Source: Pedobacter sp. Hv1 (GTDB taxonomy: Bacteria; Bacteroidota; Bacteroidia; Sphingobacteriales; Sphingobacteriaceae). From it: a DNA stretch of 64,000 nucleotides. The position numbers were made by a program, and so were the translations under genes. The stretch lies in the NCBI RefSeq assembly GCF_001412215.1, contig NZ_LLWP01000005.1, positions 434,001 through 498,000 on the forward strand. Reading direction: 5' to 3'. Under the pieces are notes generated by a model. That model had not been told where the DNA came from. It made no database searches and saw only the letters and a list, made by a program, of their open reading frames with translations. Positions 25,682 to 35,586 of this stretch are shown one piece after another; within the stretch, counting starts at the first letter, position 1, and the number at the start of each line of letters is the position of its first letter.

Positions 25682-27910
25682 ATGAGTAAATCCTTAACCC
25701 CAGAAAGCATTAAGAAATATAACCATAGGCTTTGGAAGCTGTTGATTGGCGGAATGGTTGTATTTGCGCTTTTTATTGTTGCTATTGGTTATGGCCTATT
25801 TGGAGATATTCCTTCTTTTAGGGCAATTGAGCATCCTAAAAGCAATGAAGCCACAGAAATTATGTCTGAAGATGGCAAGGTGTTGGGCACTTATTTTGTA
25901 AAAAATCGTTCAAATGTCAACTATAGTCAGATTTCTCCAAACGTAGTTAATGCTTTAATTGCTACCGAGGATGTTCGTTTCCGTTCTCACTCTGGTATAG
26001 ATTTCAAAAGAACATTTACCATCTTCTTTTATGCCATGATGGGCAAAAAACAAGGTGGAAGTACCATTACACAACAATTGGCGCTTAACTTATTTTCTGA
26101 AGAGGGCAGACAAAAAAACTATTTCAAAAGAATTATTCAGAAATTTCAGGAATGGGTAATTGCCGTTAAGCTAGAACGTAACTATACCAAAGAAGAAATT
26201 ATTACCATGTACCTCAACACGGTCGATTTTGGTAACCAGGCTTATGGCATTAAATCGGCAGCAAGAGTTTATTTCAATACCACACCAGATAAATTAACGG
26301 TACCTCAGGCTGCTGTTCTGGTAGGTATCCAAAGAGGGATTACCCGTTACTCGCCTACTAAAAATCCAGATCGTGCACTGACCAGAAGAAATACGGTAAT
26401 GGCTTTAATGGTGAAGGCAGATCTATTGACTGCCGAAGACTTTGATTCGGTTAAAGACAAACCACTAGGTTTACGTTTTACCCCAGCCACTACCAATGAT
26501 GGCATTGCCCCTTATTTTAGGGCTGTTTTAAAAACAGAGGTTAAAAAAATATTGGAAGAAAGATCGATTACCAAAAATGGTACCCCTTACGATTTAGATA
26601 GAGATGGTTTAAAAATTACCACCACCATTAACTACGATATGCAAGTATATGCTGAAGAGGCTCAAAAAGAGTACATGAAAGTTCTTCAGCAACAGTTTAG
26701 TAACAGTTGGAAAGGTAGAAATCCTTTTAAGGGAAAAGATATCGAAATGGTGATTGATCAAGGGGTTAAACGTTCTGACCGCTATAAATCATTAAAGCTA
26801 GAAGGAAAATCTGACGAAGAGATCAACACTGATTTCAATACCCCTTCCCGATTGACCATTTTTACTTGGAAAGGCAATATCGATACGTTGATGAAACCTA
26901 TTGATTCGGTAAAATATTACAAATTGCTATTGCGCAATGCGATGATGGCAATGGATCCTAAAACTGGATACATTAAAGCTTGGGTAGGTGGAATTAACTA
27001 CGAGCATTTTAAATATGATCAAGTAAAGATGGGTACCCGCCAAGTGGGCTCAACAGCCAAACCATTTACTTATGCAGTTGCCATTGAAAATGGGATCTCA
27101 CCTTGTTTATCGGTGCCAAATGTACCTGTAACCATTTCAACCCCGGGTAGCCCCGACTGGACCCCTCGTTCTTCTGGTACCCTATCTGGCAACATCACCT
27201 TGTTAAAGGCTCTGGCCAATTCTCAAAATTATATTGCGGCCTACCTTATGAATATAGTGGGTGCTGATGCGGTAGCTGTAGAAGCGAAGAAAATGGGTAT
27301 CACAAGCGATGTACCTGCGGTACCATCTATCTGTTTAGGTTCTTTTGATGCCTCTGTATATGATATGGTGGGTGCTTATAGCGTATTTGCCAACAAGGGT
27401 ACATGGACCCAACCCACTTATATCTTAAAAATTGAAGATAAAAATGGCATCGTACTTTACGATAGCAAACCGACCATTAAAGTGGTAATGAATGAAGAAA
27501 TAGCCTATGTAATGACCAGAATGCTAAGAGGGGTAATTACTGGAGGTACTGGATGGAGATTAGCAGGCAAGTATGGTGTAACTGCACCAATAGGAGGAAA
27601 AACTGGAACTACACAAAACAATTCTGATGGTTGGTTTATGGGCATCAGCCCCGATTTGGTAACTGGCGTTTGGACTGGTTGTGAAGATCGAGCTTTCCAC
27701 TTTACAAGTACCAGAGATGGTGAAGGTGCCAATTCTGCCCTGCCAATTTTTGCTGGTTTTATGAAAAGGATCTATGCCAATCCGGGACTTAAAGTAAGTA
27801 GGGCCGACTTTGAACCACCAAAAAATGGTGTCTCTATTGTTTACGATTGTAATAATTATGTAGAACCCGAGCAGACTACAACAGAACTCGACAAGAAATT
27901 AGGCTTCTAA
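25682..27910 (+). CDS. mrcA: Bifunctional penicillin-binding protein 1A
   Basis: Class A PBP that polymerises and cross-links peptidoglycan. 742 residues. A membrane anchor (about 18-40) is followed by the GT51 glycosyltransferase: catalytic Glu96 in IATEDVRFRSHSG, then GGSTITQQLALNLF and ERNYTKEEIITMYLNTVDFG. The transpeptidase domain has the nucleophile Ser457 in GSTAKPF, SQN in ANSQNYIA and KTGT at 640-643 (GKTGTTQNNSDGWF). It is in an operon with the PorW-like gene, six bases upstream, and uvrC, 24 bases downstream. Confidence 0.97.
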   Translation: MSKSLTPESIKKYNHRLWKLLIGGMVVFALFIVAIGYGLFGDIPSFRAIEHPKSNEATEIMSEDGKVLGTYFVKNRSNVNYSQISPNVVNALIATEDVRFRSHSGIDFKRTFTIFFYAMMGKKQGGSTITQQLALNLFSEEGRQKNYFKRIIQKFQEWVIAVKLERNYTKEEIITMYLNTVDFGNQAYGIKSAARVYFNTTPDKLTVPQAAVLVGIQRGITRYSPTKNPDRALTRRNTVMALMVKADLLTAEDFDSVKDKPLGLRFTPATTNDGIAPYFRAVLKTEVKKILEERSITKNGTPYDLDRDGLKITTTINYDMQVYAEEAQKEYMKVLQQQFSNSWKGRNPFKGKDIEMVIDQGVKRSDRYKSLKLEGKSDEEINTDFNTPSRLTIFTWKGNIDTLMKPIDSVKYYKLLLRNAMMAMDPKTGYIKAWVGGINYEHFKYDQVKMGTRQVGSTAKPFTYAVAIENGISPCLSVPNVPVTISTPGSPDWTPRSSGTLSGNITLLKALANSQNYIAAYLMNIVGADAVAVEAKKMGITSDVPAVPSICLGSFDASVYDMVGAYSVFANKGTWTQPTYILKIEDKNGIVLYDSKPTIKVVMNEEIAYVMTRMLRGVITGGTGWRLAGKYGVTAPIGGKTGTTQNNSDGWFMGISPDLVTGVWTGCEDRAFHFTSTRDGEGANSALPIFAGFMKRIYANPGLKVSRADFEPPKNGVSIVYDCNNYVEPEQTTTELDKKLGF

Positions 27911-27934
27911 TTTTGCAAATCATTCTTATTAAAA

Positions 27935-29731
27935 ATGAGTGCTTTCGATCATAAAAAGGCATTGGCCGATATTCCGCATAAACCTGGTGTATACCAGTAT
28001 TATGATGTAGAAGGTACGCTAATCTATATCGGCAAGGCTAAAGATCTACGCAATCGGGTTGGTTCTTATTTCAATCAAGACAACCAGATGAATGGCAAAA
28101 CCAGGGTGCTGGTTTCTAAAATCAGACGGATCAGTTTTACCATTGTAGATACAGAGATTGATGCTTGGTTACTTGAAAATAGTTTAATCAAAAAGCATTT
28201 ACCTCGGTACAATATCATGCTTAAAGATGATAAGACCTATCCATGGATCATCATCAAAAAAGAATCATTCCCCCGTGTGTATTGGACCCGTAAAATGGTA
28301 AAAGACGGGTCTACCTATTTTGGTCCTTATGCTTCTGTTGGCATGATGCATACCATTTTAGACCTCATTAAAGAAACCTATACCTTAAGAACTTGTAACC
28401 TTCCACTAACCATACAAAATATCAACGATGGAAAGTTTAAGGTTTGCCTAGAATACCAAATTGGGAATTGCAAAGGGCCTTGTCAAAACTATCAAACCAA
28501 AGCAGATTACGATCAAAATATTGAGGAGATCAAAGATATCCTTAACGGAAAAATTGGCAACGTTATCCGTGAGGTAAAACAAGTGGTTAAAAAAGCATCC
28601 GAAGACCTGAATTTTGAGTTGGCGCATAATTACCAAAAGAAATTATTGGTGTTAGAAAAATACCAAAGCAAATCGACCGTGGTTAACAGCGCCATTACCA
28701 ATGTAGATGTGGTTAGCATTGCCTCAGATGAGCGTTATGCCTTTGTCAATTACCTTAAAGTAATGAACGGAAGCATCATCCAAACGCAGACCATAGAAAT
28801 CAAAAAACGTTTAGACGAAACAGACGAAGAACTCTTAACCATTGCCATTACCGAGTTTAGAACAAAATTCAAAAGTACCTCTAAAGAGATCATCGTTCCT
28901 TTTCCCATTTCACTGGTTGATTCAAATTTGAAGTTTACTGAGCCCAAATTAGGCGAAAAGAAAAAGCTCTTAGAATTGTCTGAAAAAAATGTAATGTTCT
29001 TTAAACGCGAAAAGTTAAATCAATACGAAAAACTGAATCCAGATTTAAGAACAGATCGCATTTTAAGTCAGATGCAAAAGGATTTAAGGCTTACCCAATT
29101 GCCTCAACATATCGAATGTTTTGACAACTCTAACTTTCAGGGCAAGTATCCAGTATCTGCCATTGTAGTTTTTAAAGATGCCAAACCCAGTAAAAAAGAC
29201 TACCGTCATTTTAATGTGAAAACTGTTGAAGGACCCAACGATTTTGCAACGATGGAGGAAGCCGTTTACAGGCGCTACAAACGCATGTTAGAAGAAGAGC
29301 AGCAATTGCCACAACTGATCATTATTGATGGCGGAAAGGGACAATTATCGTCTGCAGTAAGCAGTTTAAAGAAACTAGGAATAGACAAGAAGGTAACTGT
29401 AATTGGCATTGCCAAGCGTTTAGAAGAATTGTACTATCCTGGAGATAGTTTTCCTTTATACCTAGATAAAAAATCTGAAACCTTAAAAGTTATTCAGCAA
29501 TTGCGAGATGAGGCACACCGTTTTGGCATTACTTTTCACCGTAAGAAAAGAGATCAGGGTACACTTAAAACAGAACTTGAAATTATACCGGGCATTGGTA
29601 AAACCACTGCAGACAAGCTATTGGTGAAATTTAAATCTGTGAAAAGAATTAAGGAAGCCAAAGCAGAAGAGCTTGCCGAAATTCTCAATAAAAAACAGAT
29701 TATTGCTTTAAACGATTATTTTAAGGCATAA
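27935..29731 (+). CDS. uvrC: Excinuclease ABC subunit C
   Basis: Makes the dual incisions in nucleotide excision repair after UvrA/UvrB damage recognition. 598 residues. The N-terminal GIY-YIG nuclease (about 13-92) has KPGVYQYYD and LIYIGKAKDLRNRVGSYF; a UVR-type coiled region lies around 200-235; the RNase H-like 5' nuclease core is near 375-520 with ECFDNSNFQGKYPVSAIVVF, IIDGGKGQLSS and LRDEAHRFGITFHRKKR; a C-terminal helix-hairpin-helix pair (LEIIPGIGKTTADKLLVKF) binds DNA. All key residues are visible. Last gene of the plus-strand operon. Confidence 0.98.
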   Translation: MSAFDHKKALADIPHKPGVYQYYDVEGTLIYIGKAKDLRNRVGSYFNQDNQMNGKTRVLVSKIRRISFTIVDTEIDAWLLENSLIKKHLPRYNIMLKDDKTYPWIIIKKESFPRVYWTRKMVKDGSTYFGPYASVGMMHTILDLIKETYTLRTCNLPLTIQNINDGKFKVCLEYQIGNCKGPCQNYQTKADYDQNIEEIKDILNGKIGNVIREVKQVVKKASEDLNFELAHNYQKKLLVLEKYQSKSTVVNSAITNVDVVSIASDERYAFVNYLKVMNGSIIQTQTIEIKKRLDETDEELLTIAITEFRTKFKSTSKEIIVPFPISLVDSNLKFTEPKLGEKKKLLELSEKNVMFFKREKLNQYEKLNPDLRTDRILSQMQKDLRLTQLPQHIECFDNSNFQGKYPVSAIVVFKDAKPSKKDYRHFNVKTVEGPNDFATMEEAVYRRYKRMLEEEQQLPQLIIIDGGKGQLSSAVSSLKKLGIDKKVTVIGIAKRLEELYYPGDSFPLYLDKKSETLKVIQQLRDEAHRFGITFHRKKRDQGTLKTELEIIPGIGKTTADKLLVKFKSVKRIKEAKAEELAEILNKKQIIALNDYFKA

Positions 29732-29739
29732 AGCTGTTG

Positions 29740-29821
29740 GTCGAGATTTATAATCTCGACTATTGTAATTGTGGATTTTAAATCCACCTTAAAACAAAGA
29801 TCAGGATTACAAATCCTGATC
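29740..29821. repeat. Three consecutive perfect hairpins after uvrC
   Basis: Three separate palindromes with a shared GATT-loop-AATC core: GTCGAGATT/AATCTCGAC (29740-29760), GTGGATTT/AAATCCAC (29771-29787) and GATCAGGATT/AATCCTGATC (29799-29821), each with a loop of 1-3 bases. They precede the true terminator. A similar TGGATTACAATCCA palindrome lies near 15885. Confidence 0.7.
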
Positions 29822-29839
29822 AACATCAACAGTACATAA

Positions 29840-29868
29840 AAAAGCCTCGATCAATGATCGAGGCTTTT
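29840..29868. terminator. Bidirectional terminator between uvrC and gldN
   Basis: AAAAGCCTCGATC pairs perfectly with GATCGAGGCTTTT around a three-base loop, with A and T runs on both sides. It serves both convergent operons; gldN ends at 29872. Confidence 0.85.
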
Positions 29869-29871
29869 ATT

Positions 29872-30792
29872 TTAATATTCCCAAAGGCCTTGTTCAAAAT
29901 CGGCCCATTTTTTCTTAATCTTTTCTGCTTCAATCAGTCTTTCTTTTGAAGTTAAGAATAGGTCTTGTAACCTGTTATCCGCAGCATTTGATTCTTTTGT
30001 AATGTAGCTATAGAATAATCTTCTGATAAAAACATCGTCGAAATTAATTCCAGAGTTATCATTGCCATTGTTGGCAATTTTATGCTTCACCAAAATCTCA
30101 CGTAGGTCATCAAAATAGAACCAACCCACTGCACTTTTTAAAGTATCAGCTCTTGCGGTATTGGTAGTTGGATCCATTACTGGGTTACCATTGTTATCTA
30201 ATTGAGTTTTCACATCAATTCTAACTGGAGCAATGCCTACAATTCGTGGCTCAAAAATTCCTCTTTTGATATCTAAGATCCAATCTTCTTTAATTCTGAT
30301 GATAGGATAACTTGCTGCAAAAAACTCATTATTTGCTCTATTTACTTCGTTGGTACTTGGATTAACCCCTAGAAAAGCAGTGTCAACAGCTGAGCTGCTG
30401 GTATCACTTATTTTTTTCTGGCTAATTGGATCTCCAGTCTGAAAATCTTCATTATCGCTAGCATACATATCCAATTCGCCATTCTTTAAGGCTTCATAAA
30501 TAATACCCAACAAATTAACCTTAGGCGAAGCTAAAACAGAGTTACCACGATCACGCAGATCAATTTCTCTCCAGATACGTTTGGTAAATGCTACATCTTC
30601 TTTATTTACTACAGAGTAAGGTACAACGGTATCTGCTTCTGTGGTCTCCTTATAGATATAACCATCCTTTTTAGGTCCCAATTTCTTTTTAGGAATTACC
30701 TTTTTATCTTGCACAGGAGGTTGGGCTGTATTCTGAGCGAAAACAGTACCTGTTAATAATAGCAATGCGAATAGAAAAAATATCCTTTTCAT
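29872..30792 (-). CDS. gldN: Type IX secretion / gliding motility protein GldN
   Basis: Periplasmic component of the T9SS ring that pairs with GldK (PorK/PorN ring). 306 residues with a type I signal peptide (MKRIFFLFALLLLTGTVFA). The mature part contains VYEKTTEADTVVPYSVVNKEDV-like linker sequence followed by TKRIWREIDLRDRGN, the most conserved GldN/PorN stretch, ILDIKRGIFEPRIVGIAPV, and WFYFDDLREIL. It starts six bases after gldM, last of gldKLMN, and ends at a shared terminator. Confidence 0.93.
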   Translation of the reverse strand: MKRIFFLFALLLLTGTVFAQNTAQPPVQDKKVIPKKKLGPKKDGYIYKETTEADTVVPYSVVNKEDVAFTKRIWREIDLRDRGNSVLASPKVNLLGIIYEALKNGELDMYASDNEDFQTGDPISQKKISDTSSSAVDTAFLGVNPSTNEVNRANNEFFAASYPIIRIKEDWILDIKRGIFEPRIVGIAPVRIDVKTQLDNNGNPVMDPTTNTARADTLKSAVGWFYFDDLREILVKHKIANNGNDNSGINFDDVFIRRLFYSYITKESNAADNRLQDLFLTSKERLIEAEKIKKKWADFEQGLWEY

Positions 30793-30798
30793 AATTTT

Positions 30799-32334
30799 TT
30801 AGTTTACGGTAAATACCATCGTATTTATAATCGGTGTACGGCCATCCGGCAATTGAACCTGTATATTATCAATGTAAACAGTTGATCTAAATGGAAGTGA
30901 AGCCATTGCTGATTTAGCCTGAGGGCTTAAACCTCCACCTGAACAGAAAAATTGTTGTGCTTCTTGTCTAGGTCTAACCACTGTAACAGTAAATTTAAGT
31001 ACTGGTATTTTAACATCAAATTCAAAGTTATCTATGCCAGCTACCACTTGTCCACTCGTAAGTTTGCTTCCAGTAAGGATACCTCCCATTACTCCAGCAA
31101 ATTTTGCAGTTGGGTTTGGAATTGGTTTTACCCTAAATACATTACTGCCTAGGTTTAAGCTCTTCCCATCAGTTGTTCCGGTAACGCTAATGGTTACTTC
31201 TTTGCCAACCATGCTACCAGGTACATTTACTTCGTAGTTACCAGCACTACCTGTTAATGAGCCACCAGAGATACTTGCTTTTAAGCTTTCTAAAGAAAAA
31301 CCTGGTGCTGAAACTGAGAATGGATTATCTATTCCGGCATAAATTACATTTAATCTTTTAGATGAAACTGTTGCCGATGGTTTAGCCACTTGGTAAGTAA
31401 TCGGTTGTGTTTCATAGATCTTCACTTCTCCATCAGCTTGTTTTACCCTAATGGTACCTTTCCAAGTGAAAGAACCTACATTACTGGTACCACCTGTATA
31501 AGTTCCAACACCTTCTTTTACATTTAATGAAGTTCCGCCAACAGAAATATCAGGATTAGATTTAGAATCGCTAGCGGTTAAAAATACCTCGGCTTTGTAA
31601 GGCTGGCCTTGAATTACGTAACTTCCAGAAGGAACTGCAACGGCTTTAAATCGATCTAAAGTCATTTGGGTCTGGTTCATTCCGCTAAATAGCTTTTTAA
31701 CTATTTCTGCTTCTGCATTTTTCAGATCGGCTTGGATTTTAGTTAAAATGGTATTTGCCGCTGTTAAAGGTGTGCCTTCGCCAAAGTTAATGTCTTCCCA
31801 TTTTTTCTTGCCATTCACTGCCTTTTCAGGATCTTTTGCTTCTAAAGAGAAAGAAACATTAGCTTGATCTTTCGTTTCCAGCAAAGAAATCAGCTTTGCC
31901 CTTGTTTCATTGATCTTAGCTTTTAACTGTTCGCCTTCTTTTTTATTGATCATGATATTTTGTGCAATATCCATGTTGTCTCTCAATACAAAATCGCCTG
32001 TTTCTTCGTCAATACCTTCTCCTGCAGTTTTAAACTCGTCTTTTAGCCTTTGAATGTTTTTGTTCAACTCTTCAGCGTAAGCTTTGGCCTTATTGGCTTT
32101 ATCCCAAAGTGGTTGGGCACGTTCAGGCTTATTTTTTAGTTCTGTATTCTGAAATGCACTAAAAAGTTGGTCTAAGCTTGTACTTACATTGGTTTTAGAG
32201 GCATCTAAACTATCGTTAATATTTTTAAATGCATTTAATATTGTATCTGAAACGTTTAGGGCAAGCATAGCTAGCAATACCAAATACATGATATTGATCA
32301 TCTTCTGCCTTGTCGTTTCTCTTCCTCCTGCCAT
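30799..32334 (-). CDS. gldM: Type IX secretion / gliding motor protein GldM
   Basis: Rotor or shaft part of the T9SS motor, which spans the periplasm toward the GldKN ring. 511 residues. It begins AGGRETTRQKMINIMYLVLLAMLALNVSD, the GldM signature, with its single transmembrane helix at about 13-30 and a conserved acidic residue at its periplasmic end. Helical coiled region about 40-215, then beta-rich domains (Ig-like D2-D4) to the C-terminus, ending PIINTMVFTVN. It overlaps nothing but is spaced only 6 bases from gldN and 36 from gldL. Confidence 0.96.
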   Translation of the reverse strand: MAGGRETTRQKMINIMYLVLLAMLALNVSDTILNAFKNINDSLDASKTNVSTSLDQLFSAFQNTELKNKPERAQPLWDKANKAKAYAEELNKNIQRLKDEFKTAGEGIDEETGDFVLRDNMDIAQNIMINKKEGEQLKAKINETRAKLISLLETKDQANVSFSLEAKDPEKAVNGKKKWEDINFGEGTPLTAANTILTKIQADLKNAEAEIVKKLFSGMNQTQMTLDRFKAVAVPSGSYVIQGQPYKAEVFLTASDSKSNPDISVGGTSLNVKEGVGTYTGGTSNVGSFTWKGTIRVKQADGEVKIYETQPITYQVAKPSATVSSKRLNVIYAGIDNPFSVSAPGFSLESLKASISGGSLTGSAGNYEVNVPGSMVGKEVTISVTGTTDGKSLNLGSNVFRVKPIPNPTAKFAGVMGGILTGSKLTSGQVVAGIDNFEFDVKIPVLKFTVTVVRPRQEAQQFFCSGGGLSPQAKSAMASLPFRSTVYIDNIQVQLPDGRTPIINTMVFTVN

Positions 32335-32370
32335 GTTTAATTAGGTTTTTTGGTTAAAATTATACAAAAA

Positions 32371-33180
32371 TTAAACACGAGGTTGGTTCATTGCAGTTAG
32401 CATATTGCCGTAAATTGAATTTAACGACGCAAGATTTTTAGCCAATTTACCCACTTCTTCTTTGAACTGTTTTGAATCTTCCATCGATTCGTTAAAGTTG
32501 TTCATTGTTAATGATAAATTCTGATAGAATTTGTTCATCGATTTTAAGTGTGCACTAGAATCTTGCAATTCTAATTCGTATACAGCATTTAATGCTGATA
32601 AATTTTTAGCTAGGTTATTTACCTGATCATGGTAAGCTTGAGAGTCTACATTGCTTTCTCCCATTTGTACCAATTGTTCAGTAGCTTTACCAAAGGCAGT
32701 ATTTAAATTATCAAAGCTCGAAGAAGCCGTTTTAATCTTTCCGGTAAATTCGTTGGTAGCTGTAGCGGCATCAGTTACATTAGAAATAGTGGCTACTTTA
32801 TCGCCAAAAGTACGTAAACCTGTACCTAGACTTTCGATCAATTCTGGTCCAATTTTAGCATCAACCAACATTTTATCTAAAGCAGCTGTAGAAGAGAAAC
32901 CTGCTGCAGCAACTGCTGGTCTGGTTGTTGCTTTAGGCAATTCGCCTGTAAACTTATCGCTCAACTCAGGATAAACGCGTTCCCATGGCAATTCTGGCTC
33001 AGGTGGGTATAAACCTGTTAAAAAGAACAATAATGCTTCTACTCCAAGTCCAACGCCAATTACATAATTGGCAGCAGAGCCACCAAAGTGTATAATTTTA
33101 GCCAATGCCCCCAGAATAACGATACTTGCTCCCCAGGAAATTGCCACGTGTAACCATCCTGGTTGTTTTCTTGCTGCCAT
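32371..33180 (-). CDS. gldL: Type IX secretion / gliding motor protein GldL
   Basis: Inner-membrane stator partner of GldM that harvests proton motive force. 269 residues. Two transmembrane helices at about 11-30 and 37-58 carry the family's acidic residue in VGLGVEALLFFLTGLYPPEPELPWERVYPEL; the Glu in GLGVEALLF is the residue implicated in proton flow in homologues. The remaining cytoplasmic part (60-269) is mostly helical and coiled coil. It sits between gldK (42 bases) and gldM (36 bases). Confidence 0.95.
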   Translation of the reverse strand: MAARKQPGWLHVAISWGASIVILGALAKIIHFGGSAANYVIGVGLGVEALLFFLTGLYPPEPELPWERVYPELSDKFTGELPKATTRPAVAAAGFSSTAALDKMLVDAKIGPELIESLGTGLRTFGDKVATISNVTDAATATNEFTGKIKTASSSFDNLNTAFGKATEQLVQMGESNVDSQAYHDQVNNLAKNLSALNAVYELELQDSSAHLKSMNKFYQNLSLTMNNFNESMEDSKQFKEEVGKLAKNLASLNSIYGNMLTAMNQPRV

Positions 33181-33222
33181 AATCTTTTAAAAGTTTTGTT
33201 TTAGTTTTTTGCTTGTTGAAAT

Positions 33223-34557
33223 TTAGTTGAGTGTGCTTCCAGCAAAATCAGATACACAACGGAAACCAATATAAGATCTTGGTTTATCTTGGTATTCATA
33301 AGTTGCAACAGAGTTTTGAAGGAAGAAACCTATGTCTTTCCAAGAACCGCCACGAACAACTTTAGCGCCTTTAGCAGTATTCGTGTAGTTAGGATTAAAA
33401 TCTAATAATAAAGGAGTAGCCGATCGGTTATAAGCGGTACTGGTCCATTCGGCTACGTTTCCTGCCATGCAGTACAAACCATAGTCATTTGGCATATAAG
33501 ATTTAGCATCAACGGTGTACATACCACCATCATCAGAGTAATTACCTCTACCTACCTTAAAGTTTGCCTGTAAGCAGCCTTTAACGTTCATGATATATGG
33601 ACCACCCCATGGATATTTAGTTTGTGTTTTACCACCTCTTGCGGCATATTCAAATTCCTGATCAGTAGGTAAACGATAGTCGCTTCTAGAGTTGATAGGA
33701 ATTTTTCTGGCGTTTGCCACATTTTGATACAACAAAGTTCTCCAGTTACAAAAAGCATTTGCCTGCTCCCAGGTTACGCCAACAACTGGATATTTATCAT
33801 AAGATGGGTGGTTAAAATAGGTTTTAACCATTGGATCATTTTGAGAATAAGAATAATCCATTTTCCAAACCATGGTATCAGGATAAACACTAACAGAAGG
33901 ATGCTCATTTGCTTTTCCAGGTGTTGGATTATCGGTGTAAGTTTCGATAAAGTCTTGTCTGCTTTTGTTCGGATCATTTCTACCCGCTGCAGCTAAATCA
34001 TAGCTTTCATAACTGTAAGCATATTTTAATCTTCTTACATCAAGCTGATTTTTACCCGGCAAAGCATCTTTACCAGAATAATACATGTTTTGAAGTTTCG
34101 CTTTGTAGGTGCTGTTTTTACCCCAAAGATTGATACCATTTGCACCTACTTTACCCCAATCGATATTTTGTGGACCCATTGCAGGAGCACCCCCAGTTGT
34201 AGCCGGAGCTTTGTATAAACCTGGAGCACCAGACTGACCCATTGAAGTAATGGCGATTGAATCTCTAACCCAGTTTACAAATTGGCGGTATTCTGCATTT
34301 GTAATTTCTGTTTGGTCCATGTAAAACGCCGTAAATGAAGTCATTCTGCTCGGATTACCCTGAGAAAAATTAATATCTTCATCGGTCATCCCAATTAGCG
34401 TTCTTCCTTGAGGCACAAAAACCATCCCTAAAGGAATTGTTTTATTCTTGAATTTTTTATTGAAAGCACCCACCAACTCTCCTTGCGCACCGCCTTTTGA
34501 ACAGCTTGCTAGTAGACCACTGATGATAAAAAAACCAAGAAAGTATATTTTTCTCAT
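33223..34557 (-). CDS. gldK: Type IX secretion / gliding lipoprotein GldK
   Basis: Outer-membrane-facing lipoprotein that forms the PorK/PorN-type ring with GldN. 444 residues with lipobox Cys19 (GLLASC). The body is a formylglycine-generating-enzyme-like (sulfatase-modifying factor) fold, with FVPQGRTLIGMTDEDINF, MDQTEITNAEYRQFV, YPVVGVTWEQANAFCNWRT, YRLPTDQEFEYAARGG, GNVAEWTSTAYN and VVRGGSWKD. Homologues are structural rather than catalytic. First gene of the gldKLMN operon; 242 bases of upstream AT-rich sequence separate it from hemD and should carry the promoter. Confidence 0.95.
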   Translation of the reverse strand: MRKIYFLGFFIISGLLASCSKGGAQGELVGAFNKKFKNKTIPLGMVFVPQGRTLIGMTDEDINFSQGNPSRMTSFTAFYMDQTEITNAEYRQFVNWVRDSIAITSMGQSGAPGLYKAPATTGGAPAMGPQNIDWGKVGANGINLWGKNSTYKAKLQNMYYSGKDALPGKNQLDVRRLKYAYSYESYDLAAAGRNDPNKSRQDFIETYTDNPTPGKANEHPSVSVYPDTMVWKMDYSYSQNDPMVKTYFNHPSYDKYPVVGVTWEQANAFCNWRTLLYQNVANARKIPINSRSDYRLPTDQEFEYAARGGKTQTKYPWGGPYIMNVKGCLQANFKVGRGNYSDDGGMYTVDAKSYMPNDYGLYCMAGNVAEWTSTAYNRSATPLLLDFNPNYTNTAKGAKVVRGGSWKDIGFFLQNSVATYEYQDKPRSYIGFRCVSDFAGSTLN

Positions 34558-34799
34558 AAATCAATTAAAGCAAAGTCTTAGTTATATTAATAGCAATTTT
34601 ATCGAATATCCTTGATATAAACAATTATTTACCTAAAAAAATCAACAACTGTGGCGAATTAAGCTGTCACAACACATTAATTTAACCTTAAATTTATTAA
34701 CCATAAATTAACAGCTATTTTTTTAGCGTAAAACTACATCATATAATTGGGCCTACACTTTAACCTGATGAACCTTTGAACGAAAAAAATACTAGAAAT

Positions 34800-35570
34800 C
34801 TACTTATTAGATTTCTTAATATAGTTTTCGATAGCCATGATCATTGATGGAGCTTCTGGACTTGGCGCAGCAATATCTACAATCTGCCCTGCATCTGTTG
34901 CTGCCTTATTGGTATTAGAACCAAATGCAGCAATACGGGTATTGTTTTGCTTAAAGTCTGGGAAATTGATGTAGAGCGATTGAATACTTGATGGGCTGAA
35001 AAATCCAATAATATCATAAAATACCTCTGCCAAATCAGAAAGATCGCTCACCACAGTTTTAAATAAAACTGCAGGTGTAACATCATATCCATTTTTTTGA
35101 AGGAAGTTCATGGTATCTTCAGTAGCCACATCAGAACATGGGTACAAGAATTTTTCAGTTGCGTGTTTCTTTAAAATTTCAGCTAAATCTGAAGCAGTTT
35201 GTTTACCAAAGAAAATTTTACGTTTTCTATATTGGATGTACTTCTGCAGGTATAATGCTGTAGATTCAGAGATGCAAAAATATTTAAGGTCTGCAGGAAC
35301 TTCATATCTCATTTCTTCACATATTCTAAAGAAATGATCAACTGCATTACGACTAGTAAATACTACCGCCGTAAAATCTGCTAAATTAACTTTATCTTTT
35401 CTAAAGTCTCTAGCTGGCACTCCTTCAACGTGAATAAATGATCTAAAATCAATTTTCAAATTGTACTTTTTTGCCAGATCAAAATAAGGCGATTTTTCTG
35501 TTTCCGGCTTTGGTAAAGTGATCAGTATACTTTTTACTTTACGTAACCTATCTTCTTTCTTTTCCTGCAT
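34800..35570 (-). CDS. hemD: Uroporphyrinogen-III synthase
   Basis: Cyclises hydroxymethylbilane to uroporphyrinogen III in haem synthesis. 256 residues of two alternating alpha/beta domains. Typical elements are KSILITLPKPE, NLADFTAVVFTSRNAVDHFFRI, FLYPCSDVATEDTMNFLQKNGYDV and the phosphate-binding-like GFFSPSSIQSLY. HemD is poorly conserved, but the order of these blocks and the neighbouring DUF4271 gene, a usual Bacteroidota partner, support the call. Transcribed 16 bases after that gene. Confidence 0.85.
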   Translation of the reverse strand: MQEKKEDRLRKVKSILITLPKPETEKSPYFDLAKKYNLKIDFRSFIHVEGVPARDFRKDKVNLADFTAVVFTSRNAVDHFFRICEEMRYEVPADLKYFCISESTALYLQKYIQYRKRKIFFGKQTASDLAEILKKHATEKFLYPCSDVATEDTMNFLQKNGYDVTPAVLFKTVVSDLSDLAEVFYDIIGFFSPSSIQSLYINFPDFKQNNTRIAAFGSNTNKAATDAGQIVDIAAPSPEAPSMIMAIENYIKKSNK

Positions 35571-35586
35571 TTTAACTAATTACCTC

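Noticed and set aside
29872..34557. gldKLMN as a mobile or accessory island
   Set aside because: No composition change, no flanking repeats or integrases; this is the usual chromosomal T9SS locus.
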